Shown here piece by piece: positions 1-7,700 of a stretch of 17,716 nucleotides of DNA. The translations under genes were made by a program, and so were the position numbers. How positions within the stretch are numbered: position 1 is the stretch's first letter; each line of letters starts with the position of its first letter. The stretch is from JAVBPB01 sp031549965 (lineage in GTDB: Bacteria > Bacillota > Clostridia > Lachnospirales > Lachnospiraceae): assembly GCA_031549965.1 (NCBI GenBank), contig JAVBPB010000121.1, positions 1 through 17,716 on the forward strand, written 5' to 3'. The notes beneath the pieces are model-generated. The model made no database searches. It saw nothing but the letters and a program-made list of their open reading frames with translations, and was not told where the DNA came from.

Positions 1-40
1 ATTACTAAATTGTAAATATGACAATAAGGAGGATATTGCT

Positions 41-430
41 GTGGACCCATTAAAAAATATACATATGTCAGCAGAAGAAGATAAAAACCTTCTTCAAGAA
101 CTTAATGATTGTGGTGCTAATGTACAGGCTGGTATTAAGAGATTAAATAGCAGTAAAATTTATGAGAAAATTGTGCTAAAATTTTTGAATGATAAAAGTT
201 ATGACAACATAATAGAAAATATAAACTCAGGTGATTTTGAGTCTGCCACTAAGGCTGCTCATGATTTGAAAGGCGTCTCTGGTAATCTGTCATTAGATAA
301 TCTCTATAATATTATATTGCCTATTTTTAACGCTCTACGTGATGATGATATTGATAAGGTAAATGAATTGCTTCCTGAATTAACTAAGCAGTATAGTATT
401 GTTTTTGATATTCTTAAAAAATATTCTTAA
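41..430 (+). CDS. HPt (histidine phosphotransfer) domain protein
   Basis: This 129-residue protein is essentially one HPt domain, a four-helix bundle that carries phosphate between receiver domains in a multistep phosphorelay. The signature AAHDLKGVSGNLSL gives the phospho-accepting His74 with the usual following Lys and Gly. The start is a GTG preceded by AAGGAGGA at 26-33, spaced 7 bases; an in-frame ATG at 65 has no such site. A caution: the same frame has no stop between base 2 and the GTG, so the HPt could instead be the tail of a larger protein that begins outside the window. The strong ribosome binding site argues for a separate gene. The next gene is a hybrid kinase that lacks an HPt, so this protein is a plausible partner for it (inference). 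It has no membrane segment and should be cytoplasmic. Confidence 0.88.
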   Translation: MDPLKNIHMSAEEDKNLLQELNDCGANVQAGIKRLNSSKIYEKIVLKFLNDKSYDNIIENINSGDFESATKAAHDLKGVSGNLSLDNLYNIILPIFNALRDDDIDKVNELLPELTKQYSIVFDILKKYS

Positions 431-482
431 TGGAGATTAAAGTTTTGAGGTAAAGCTTTATCTTTTGTTGTAAAAGGTTTTA

Positions 483-511
483 TTGACCCAAATTCAAAAT
501 GCTGATATAAT
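483..511 (+). promoter_or_regulatory. Sigma-A-type promoter of the hybrid kinase gene
   Basis: A TTGACC -35 box (483-488) and a perfect TATAAT -10 box (506-511) are separated by exactly 17 bases. Transcription would start near 518, leaving a leader of about 65 bases before the ATG at 584. The kinase can therefore be expressed independently of the upstream HPt gene. Confidence 0.7.
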
Positions 512-583
512 TAATTTATTATTTTAACACTAACATTATGGTTAGGATTTTTAACATTATATTACATTTTGAAAGGTTTAAAA

Positions 584-2326
584 ATGAAAAAATCGACTCT
601 TTTACATTTGATAATTTTATTTTCAATAATTTTAATTATCCAAAATTACCTTATTATATTTGCTGTTCATGGAATGACAGGGGATGCAAGTGTAGTAAAC
701 TATTCTGGTTTTGTCAGAGGTGCTACACAAAAACTTGTTAAGCTAGAAATGTCCTCCATTACAAATGATCCTTTAATAAATCAAATTGATAATTATTTAT
801 TAGGATTAGCTGGTTGTGAAAATGATTATGATATACCTTATATGGATGACAAAACTTTTCAGCACACTCTATTAGAGTTATCTATTACATGGACTCAATT
901 AAAACAAGTAATTTACGATTATCGTAATGGTAGTGTTAAAGAAGATACGTTACTTGAATTAAGTGAAAAACATTTTGCTATTGCAAATGAGATGGTTCAT
1001 GATGCTGAATTATTTTCTGCACACAAGTTAATTCAAACTGAAACACTTATCAGAGTTGGTCTTATTTCACTAACATTTATAATGATATTTGCTGTGATAA
1101 TTGGGCATTTATTTAGACGTTCTGAAAAAGAACATCTTTTTCAGCTTACTAGTAAAAATAAAGAATTGGAAGTAGCCGTTAAAAATGCAGAACAAGCAAG
1201 TAAATCAAAAAGTATTTTCTTTTCAAATATGTCCCATGAAATAAGAACTCCTTTAAATGGAATAATTGGAATGACCTCTGTTGCTAATGAAAATTTAGCT
1301 GACATGATAAAGGTTAAACATTGCCTTAATCATATATCTATAACCTCCAATCATCTTCTGGGCTTAATTAATGAAATACTAGACATGGCTAAAATAGAAA
1401 GTGGTAAGTTTACTCTTAATAATTCTGAGTTTTACCTGATTGATTTTATGGAGAATTTAGCTTCTATTATTAATTCTTCTAAGGCAAGTGAGCAAGAGTT
1501 TATTGTGGATTATAGTAATATTGAAAACAAATATTTAATTGGCGATTTTATTAGATTAAATCAAGTTCTAATAAATATCTTGTCAAATTCAATTAAATTC
1601 ACCCCCAATGATGGTAAAATAGGAATTACTCTGCATGAAATGACTTCCCACAAGGACAATTTTACCCATTTGCAATTTAAATGCTATGATAGTGGCATTG
1701 GTATGTCAGAAGAATTCAAAAACAAATTGTTTGATACCTTTACCAGAGAAAATGATTTTAGAATTAATAAAGCCGAGGGAACTGGTCTTGGAATGTTTAT
1801 AACAAAAAGCATTATAGATGCTATGGAAGGTAATATAAAGGTTGAAAGTCAAAAGGAAAAAGGCAGTACTTTTATTATAGATGTTGAATTTGAAATTGGC
1901 AAAGAACCTATGAGTAAACAAGAAGAACTTTTACAATATGATTTTTCCCATATAAACATATTACTTGTTGAGGATAATGAGCTTAATGCAGAAATTGTTA
2001 CGGAACTTTTATCTGACACCAAAGCTAATCTATTTATCGCTGATAACGGTCAGGTGGCAGTTAATATGTTTTTCACTTCTGATGAATCTTTTTATGATAT
2101 TATTTTAATGGATATACAGATGCCTATAATGAATGGTTATGATGCAACTCTTTTAATCAGAAAATCAAATCGAAAGGACTCATCTACCATTCCTATTATT
2201 GCAATGACTGCTAATTCTTTTGAAACAGATATAAAAGAAGCTCTAAATTGTGGAATGAATGCCCATGTTACAAAACCTATTGATTTTAATAATTTAAAAA
2301 GTCTAATTAAAAATTATACTAATTAA
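584..2326 (+). CDS. Membrane hybrid sensor histidine kinase (HisKA-HATPase-REC)
   Basis: A 580-residue two-component sensor kinase. It has a membrane segment at about residues 6-28, an outside domain of about 125 residues, a second membrane segment at about 155-177, and a coiled linker. The HisKA H-box NMSHEIRTPLNGIIG carries His218. The ATPase domain has the N-box around ILSNSIKF and the G-boxes DSGIGM and GTGLGM. The C-terminal receiver has the acidic VEDN motif, phospho-acceptor Asp510 and Lys564. All catalytic residues are present, so it should autophosphorylate and pass phosphate to its own receiver. The outside domain carries NYSGFVRGATQKLVKLEM near residue 39, which resembles the conserved helix of NarX/PilJ-type sensor domains; the ligand is unknown. 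The ATG at 584 is chosen over an upstream TTG at 569 because GAAAGG at 571-576 lies 7 bases before it. There is no HPt in the protein. Confidence 0.93.
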   Translation: MKKSTLLHLIILFSIILIIQNYLIIFAVHGMTGDASVVNYSGFVRGATQKLVKLEMSSITNDPLINQIDNYLLGLAGCENDYDIPYMDDKTFQHTLLELSITWTQLKQVIYDYRNGSVKEDTLLELSEKHFAIANEMVHDAELFSAHKLIQTETLIRVGLISLTFIMIFAVIIGHLFRRSEKEHLFQLTSKNKELEVAVKNAEQASKSKSIFFSNMSHEIRTPLNGIIGMTSVANENLADMIKVKHCLNHISITSNHLLGLINEILDMAKIESGKFTLNNSEFYLIDFMENLASIINSSKASEQEFIVDYSNIENKYLIGDFIRLNQVLINILSNSIKFTPNDGKIGITLHEMTSHKDNFTHLQFKCYDSGIGMSEEFKNKLFDTFTRENDFRINKAEGTGLGMFITKSIIDAMEGNIKVESQKEKGSTFIIDVEFEIGKEPMSKQEELLQYDFSHINILLVEDNELNAEIVTELLSDTKANLFIADNGQVAVNMFFTSDESFYDIILMDIQMPIMNGYDATLLIRKSNRKDSSTIPIIAMTANSFETDIKEALNCGMNAHVTKPIDFNNLKSLIKNYTN

Positions 2327-2339
2327 GAATTAATATTTC

Positions 2340-2407
2340 CTTAGCTTTTCAACTAATTTACTTATGCTAAGTTCTTCAGGTTAAATAAATTAATTGGAAA
2401 AGCTAAG
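2340..2407. terminator. Long imperfect hairpin between convergent genes
   Basis: Bases 2340-2360 and 2386-2407 form an inverted repeat of about 20 bases with one bulge and one mismatch (CTTAGCTTTTC pairs with GAAAAGCTAAG). It lies 13 bases after the stop of the hybrid kinase and 9 bases after the stop of aat on the other strand. This position fits a shared bidirectional terminator. Neither side has a clean T-run, so intrinsic termination may be weak. The loop holds another GCTAAG (2366-2371) that could pair alternatively with the left arm. Confidence 0.5.
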
Positions 2408-2416
2408 TTAAATGTA

Positions 2417-3100
2417 TTATGTGAACATGAACGGTACTAAATTTTTTTCCTTATCCTTGCATCCAACTTTTAATAAATTTTTAAATTCTTCAAGAGATAT
2501 ATCCCTTGCACCCATGCTTTTTAAATGTTCTGAGTATATCTGACAGTCAATAAATAGAAACTCTTCCTGTTCTAGTCTTTTAGCCAATGTAATTAATGCC
2601 AATTTAGAACTATTTGGTTCTTTAGAAAACATACTTTCTCCAAAAAAACATTTTCCTATTACAACTCCATATAATCCACCAACCAACATATCTTCTTTAT
2701 AAACTTCCACACTCATAGCGTATCCGCATTCATATAGCCTTTGGTAAGCTCTTATTATATCATCCGAGATCCAAGTTCCTTCTTTATCTTCTCTTAGCAT
2801 TCTGCAATTTTTCATAACACCTAAAAAATCTTTATTAAATGTTACTTTAAGGTCATTTTTTTTAATTATTTTTTTCATTGTTCTTGATACTGCAATTTCT
2901 TTTGGAATTATTACACATCTGGGTGCAGGGCACCACCAAAGAATCTCTTCCCCGTGATTAAACCAAGGAAAAATTCCATTCTCATAAGCAAATAGTAATC
3001 TTTCCATTGACAAATCCCCGCCTACTGCTAATAATCCATCTTCTTGTGCATATTCCTGATAAGGAAAAGCTATTTCACTTGTTAATTGAAAAATCGGCAT
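2417..3100 (-). CDS. aat: Leucyl/phenylalanyl-tRNA-protein transferase
   Basis: Aat transfers Leu or Phe from aminoacyl-tRNA to the N-terminus of proteins starting with Arg or Lys, marking them for ClpS/ClpAP-type degradation (known family function). The 227 residues match the usual size. Hallmarks in order: GLLAVGGDLS (22-31), GIFPWF (42-47), LWWCPAPR (54-61), GTWI (108-111), VGGLYG (140-145), FGESMFS (153-159), and FIDCQ, whose Asp185 and Gln187 sit where the proposed catalytic Asp and Gln of the E. coli enzyme lie, followed by SEHLKSMGA. One small deviation is Met129 where the family usually has His in AHSVE. AGGAGA precedes the ATG at a good distance. The gene lies 75 bases after the small unknown gene on the same strand, so it may be co-transcribed with dinB or use its own promoter overlapping that gene's end. 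The enzyme is cytoplasmic. Confidence 0.95.
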   Translation of the reverse strand: MPIFQLTSEIAFPYQEYAQEDGLLAVGGDLSMERLLFAYENGIFPWFNHGEEILWWCPAPRCVIIPKEIAVSRTMKKIIKKNDLKVTFNKDFLGVMKNCRMLREDKEGTWISDDIIRAYQRLYECGYAMSVEVYKEDMLVGGLYGVVIGKCFFGESMFSKEPNSSKLALITLAKRLEQEEFLFIDCQIYSEHLKSMGARDISLEEFKNLLKVGCKDKEKNLVPFMFT

Positions 3101-3161
3101 ACTAATCTCCTAACATAGATATTTAAGCTTAATACTTCTAAATGTTTGATTTCTAATATAT

Positions 3162-3190
3162 ATTTTAGCACATAATTACATTATAGACAA
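3162..3190 (-). promoter_or_regulatory. Candidate promoter for aat
   Basis: On the minus strand TTGTCT (3185-3190) and TAAAAT (3162-3167) are spaced by 17 bases and lie about 60 bases upstream of the aat start, overlapping the last codons of the preceding gene. In DNA this AT-rich such a match can arise by chance. Confidence 0.35.
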
Positions 3191-3475
3191 TTTCCAACGC
3201 TTAGTTAACAAATTAAATTTAAGTTCACATAAAGTCTTTTGATTTTTCATTATAACATTGCATACAAAAGTTATAGTTGGAATACCTGCCAGTTTTTCAC
3301 TTTTTTGATATAAGATCTCTTGAATTTGGAAAGTATTCAAGGAACGATTTTCATCTTCAATCCTAAAATACAAAGGTCTTATATCTCCTATTGTATTAAA
3401 AGTTGCTATAGCGTCTATAGGTAAATTTATATATTCCATTAGCTTCACTCTCTCATTCTTCACTCTGTTTAACAT
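3176..3475 (-). CDS. Small unknown protein overlapping the end of dinB
   Basis: I do not recognise a named family. The protein has about 99 residues, no membrane segment, no Cys cluster, and looks like a compact alpha/beta or beta-rich cytoplasmic protein, starting its conserved-looking part at LPIDAIATFNTIGDIRPLYF. The start is uncertain. ATG 3475 has AGAGGA six bases upstream but overlaps dinB by 23 bases. ATG 3439, which yields 87 residues beginning MEYINLPID, lies 13 bases after the dinB stop but has only a weak GAGAGAGTG-like site. Either way the gene is translationally close-coupled to the polymerase, and under SOS-type control if that promoter serves both. By position it recalls the YolD-like proteins that accompany UvrX-type polymerases in bacilli, but I do not see YolD sequence features. 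A role as polymerase accessory factor is inference only. Confidence 0.75.
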   Translation of the reverse strand: MLNRVKNERVKLMEYINLPIDAIATFNTIGDIRPLYFRIEDENRSLNTFQIQEILYQKSEKLAGIPTITFVCNVIMKNQKTLCELKFNLLTKRWKLSIM

Positions 3476-4712
3476 CTGCATTCCTCTTTAAAGGTGATTT
3501 TCCTTCATGCATATGCTTTATATCAGAATTTAAAAAACTTGCTCTGATTATAGAATTACTGCCGTATTGACTACGGATAATGTCTATTGCTTCATCTAAC
3601 TTGGATAACTTTAGATTTCTGTCCTGGTCAAAAAGGTTGTATTGATATAGCGTGGTGTCAGAAATTTTGCTTGTATGAACTCCTAACTTACGGATAGGAA
3701 CTTTATCCCAAACTTCATCAAATAACTTACAAATGTAGCTGTGAATTTCATTGGTACGGTTAGATGGAGAAAGCAAGGTCATTTGATGGGATGTGTGGTT
3801 AAAATCATAATCTGTTATTTCTAAAGAGATACATTTGCTGGTTACACCATCGGCTCTAAGTCTGGTACAAACTGTTTCACAAAGGGATAGTAATATTAGC
3901 TTTGCAGCCTCCTTATTGTCAACATCATAGGGAATGGTTGTGGAATTACCATACCCTTTGTTTTTTCTGTGACTTCCATCAATTGGAGTTATATCTATTC
4001 CATTTGCATAATGGTGGATTAATTCTCCATGCTTTTTTAAATATCTTCTAATAATGGTTATGTCTGTATTGGCTAATTGACCAATTGTGTTAATTCCTAA
4101 TTGCTTTAATTTTTTTTCTGTTGAGTTTCCTACATAGAATAGATCCCTTATAGGTAGATGCCACATCTTTTTTTTAATTTCATCTGGGTACAAAGTGTGT
4201 ACCCTGTCTGGCTTTATAAAATCAGAAGCCATCTTTGCTAAAATTTTGTTAGTGGATATTCCTATATTAACTGTAAATCCTAATTCGCTTTTAATCTTGT
4301 CCTTTATTATATTAGCTAAAACTATAGGCGTTCCATAAAGGTTTTTTGTTCCCGTCATATCGCAAAATACTTCATCTATGCTATACTGTTCTACTACCGG
4401 TGAGTACTGTTGTAATATATTTATAAATGCTTTTGAACACTGCTCATATAGCTCATATCTTGGAGGAACCAAAACTAAGTTGGGGCATTTTTTTAATGCA
4501 CTTGATATAGTTTCTGCTGTTTGTATCTTATAAGGTTTACATGGAATTGATTTTGCAAGTATAATTCCATGACGTTTTTTTTCATCTCCTCCCACTGCTG
4601 AGGGAATTGTTCTTAAATCTATTTTTTCTCCTAAGTGATATAATCTGTAAACTGCTTCCCAGCTTAAAAACGCTGAGTTAACATCAACATGAAATATTAA
4701 TTGTTCTTCCAT
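3453..4712 (-). CDS. dinB: Y-family translesion DNA polymerase (DinB/UvrX type)
   Basis: A 419-residue error-prone polymerase that copies past damaged bases. The palm begins FHVDVNSAFLSW with metal ligand Asp10 and the steric-gate Phe15 that excludes ribonucleotides. The second catalytic motif is YSIDEVF with Asp113 and Glu114. A helix-hairpin-helix thumb segment (FYVGNSTEKKLKQLG) follows, then the little-finger domain. Near the C-terminus QYNLF matches the sliding-clamp binding motif QxxLF. The length suits the UvrX/YqjW-like branch of Firmicutes, so the symbol dinB is generic. I chose the ATG at 4712 because AAAGAGG lies 7 bases upstream and because upstream in-frame codons run into the promoter. 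The gene has its own strong promoter inside a LexA-like double operator, starting right after the previous gene ends, and overlaps a small unknown gene downstream. Confidence 0.93.
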   Translation of the reverse strand: MEEQLIFHVDVNSAFLSWEAVYRLYHLGEKIDLRTIPSAVGGDEKKRHGIILAKSIPCKPYKIQTAETISSALKKCPNLVLVPPRYELYEQCSKAFINILQQYSPVVEQYSIDEVFCDMTGTKNLYGTPIVLANIIKDKIKSELGFTVNIGISTNKILAKMASDFIKPDRVHTLYPDEIKKKMWHLPIRDLFYVGNSTEKKLKQLGINTIGQLANTDITIIRRYLKKHGELIHHYANGIDITPIDGSHRKNKGYGNSTTIPYDVDNKEAAKLILLSLCETVCTRLRADGVTSKCISLEITDYDFNHTSHQMTLLSPSNRTNEIHSYICKLFDEVWDKVPIRKLGVHTSKISDTTLYQYNLFDQDRNLKLSKLDEAIDIIRSQYGSNSIIRASFLNSDIKHMHEGKSPLKRNADVKQSEE

Positions 4713-4727
4713 CTTTATACCTCTTTG

Positions 4728-4771
4728 CAAAACAAATGTTCTGATATTATTATACCAGAACATTTGTTTTG
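4728..4771. promoter_or_regulatory. Perfect inverted repeat: paired LexA-like SOS boxes
   Basis: Bases 4728-4743 and 4756-4771 are a perfect 16-base inverted repeat with a 12-base spacer. Each arm contains GAACATTTGTTT, which fits the Firmicute LexA/DinR box form GAAC-N4-GTTY. On the minus strand one arm fills the space between the -35 and -10 boxes of the dinB promoter and the other covers the expected transcription start, as expected for repressor sites. In read-through RNA from the upstream kinase gene the arms would also form a 16-bp hairpin just before the dinB ribosome binding site. Confidence 0.75.
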
Positions 4772-4777
4772 TGTAAA
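4749..4777 (-). promoter_or_regulatory. Sigma-A promoter of dinB
   Basis: On the minus strand TTTACA (4772-4777) and a perfect TATAAT (4749-4754) are separated by 17 bases, giving a start near 4742 and a leader of about 30 bases. The promoter is wholly interleaved with the LexA-like inverted repeat. Confidence 0.8.
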
Positions 4778-4794
4778 TGGTAATTACTACTAAT

Positions 4795-7700
4795 CTAAGA
4801 TAATTTTTCTATAAGTTCCATAGCATCTTCGTATTCGTAGTCTTCAACCATTAAATATAATTTTTCAAGAAGTTGGCTATCAATACCTTCCCATTGCTTT
4901 TGTTTTAGTTTCTCTACAATACTGTCACAAACCTGAGCATCAAATTTTGTAAGATTTATTGATAGTTCTTCTAATAGAGCTACTCTTTCCTCAAAACTTC
5001 CCACTTCTTTAACATCTTCACTACTTTTAATTTCAAGCTTTGAGGTGATTTTTTGATTAGCTGTTTTACATGCATTAATCAATTCTAAATATAGTTCTTT
5101 GTCAGGATTATTCTCTATTAAAGTTTTTTCAAACTCTAAAGCACTTTTATAAATTGTGCTTATAGACAAATTACCTGCACTTCCTTTTAATGTATGAACA
5201 AGGCGTTTAGTAGTATCAAAATTTTCTTCTAAAATTGCTTTTTCAAAAGGCATAAGCGGATTTTCATTCAGTCCCTTAGCAAATTTTAATAAGGTACTTA
5301 TATATTTTTCTTTATTTCCACCAAATCTCGCAACTCCTTCAAAAAAGTTTACTTCTTCAAGAGATAATTCATCAAAGGAATCTGATGATTTTTCATCCAA
5401 TGCTTCTTCTTGAATTACCATTCTATGAGGTAGGTATTTTATTAATTCAGCATAGAGTTTTTCAAATTCAACAGGTTTTGAAATATGTCCGTTCATTCCT
5501 TCTTCTCTACATTTTTCAATTTCATCTTTCATTGCATTTGCTGTCATTGCAACAATTGGAATGTTTTTAAATGGTTTATCTGATTTTCTAATTTCCACTG
5601 CTGCCGTATGGCCATCCATTTTCGGCATTAATATATCCATTAAAACTAAGTCAAACTCTTCCACCTCAAGCATTTCTAATGCTTCTAAACCATTATTGGC
5701 AATTTTAGGATTGATTCCATATATTGATAATATCCCTTTTGCTACCTCTTGATTTACAACATTATCCTCCGCTAATAATACTTTTGCCTCAGGAAATATA
5801 GCATTTAATATTTCCTTTTTATTATCATTCACAATTCCTAAGCTTGCACATATTTTTTTAACAAATTCAGATGGAATAAATGGCTTATCTATTAAATCTA
5901 CAAAGCCAACTTCTTTAATGTCTATATCTTCGTCAATTAAATGTCTTGTATAGGCGGTTACCATTAGTAGTTTTGGATTAATCTCATTGTAATCCTTAAG
6001 CTTTTTAGCAACCTCAATACCTGTCATATCATCCATTAAATAATCTAATATAATTACATCATATGATTGCTTTTTCTCAAATGCTTCTTCAACCTTAGCT
6101 AATACATCGCTGCCCTTATTTACATATTCGCTCTTAATGTTTATTGAATCTAAAAGCTCTTTCATAATCTCACAAGCATATACATCATCATCTGCAATTA
6201 GTATTCTCTTATCTACTAAACCGCTTACATCTATTGATTCTTCAATTGTTTTAGAATTTTTAATTACTTTAAACGGAAGTATAATAGTTGTTTTTGTTCC
6301 CATATTCAGCTTACTTTCCACATAAATTCTGCCACCCATAAGCTCTGTTAATTGTTTTGTAATCGACATGCCAAGACCGGTTCCTGCTGCCCGTGTAGAT
6401 GATTGATTGAATTGCTCAAACGGAATAAATAGCCTCTTTAGCTGGTCCTCGCTCATTCCATATCCTGTATCGGCAATCTCAAATTTTATCCATACAATTT
6501 TTTTATCTTCTGGTTTATATTCATCTGATAATGATACTGATAAAATAATTCTTCCTTCATCCGTAAATTTTGCAGAATTATCAAGAATGTTTTTAAGAAC
6601 CTGCCAAAGTCTTGTTTTATCATTAAAAACAACCTCTGGTAGACCTTTTTCCATTTTTAGCAGTATCTCTACACGTTTTTTAGTAAGTCTTTGGGTAGCC
6701 ATTAGTAATGCCCCTGAAATTGCTTCTTCTAATTTAAACTCTTCTTCTATAATATCCAGTTTATGAGCTTCCATTTTAGAAAAATCAAGAATATCATTAA
6801 CTATTGAAAGCAAAACCTTTGCAGATATGTTTATCTTTTTAAATGTTTCATAAACCTTTCTATCATGCTCTTTTAGCAGTTCTACATCAGATAATCCAAT
6901 AATTGCATTCATAGGTGTACGTACTTCATGACTCATATTTACTATGAACTGACTTTTTATCTGGTTTGCTTCTTTTTCTTTTTGAGCAGTATTTTTAAGC
7001 ATTTCGGCTTGCTTTTTCTCAGCGGAAATATCTTGAATAATTACTGTAAGTGCAGGTCTTCCCTTATAAAACATCTTGGTACATACTGTTTTACTATCAA
7101 ATATTTCCCCATTTGGCAATATATGCTGAACTTCTTCTTCAATAATTTCATCACTCATGTAAACACCTTGAAGATAATTCTCAATAAATTCTAAACTACT
7201 TTGTCCGTTAGGCTGAAATTCTGGCATAGCCTTTATTAAGTATTTTTTTTCATCATCTTTATAATAATCACCAAATAAGTTTAGATAAGAAGTATTTCCA
7301 TAAATAAGTGAAATGTTTTTAGGTTCCATTATAATCATAGGTATTGGCAATGCATCAATAATTCTTTGTAGATCTTCTTGACTTCTTTGATATGAATCTT
7401 TTTGTTGCTCGCTCATTTCAATATTCATTCCCCAAAGAATAGTTGCTTCTTCACCTTCGTATTCTGCATTCGCCAAATTAATATGAAAACGATTAGCACT
7501 TTCATCCTTTATTTTTAGCCTTACAACTTCATTAGTAACAATACCATCTTCATCTAACTTTTTAAGTATTCTTGCCCTGTCATTAATGTCAAAATAATAA
7601 TCCTGAATATACTTACCAGAAAATACATCCAAACACTCCATGGCATATTTATTTGTTTCTGCTATTTTACCATCTTTGGTAGCTAATATAAATACTATTG

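Noticed and set aside
1..15. Plus-strand frame ITKL followed by TAA, which could be the end of an upstream gene.
   Set aside because: Four codons cannot support a call, and the overlapping HPt frame is also open.
530..545. Short palindrome CTAAC-N6-GTTAG in the leader of the hybrid kinase gene.
   Set aside because: Five-base arms in AT-rich leader are expected by chance; no known operator matches.
3176..3475. YolD-like identity for the gene after dinB.
   Set aside because: The position fits, but the protein shows none of the YolD motif residues I would expect, so it is left unnamed.
6407..6766. Plus-strand 119-codon open frame inside the large kinase gene.
   Set aside because: It is antisense to the conserved HisKA/ATPase coding region, has no ribosome binding site and a low-complexity Ser-rich product; it is a shadow.
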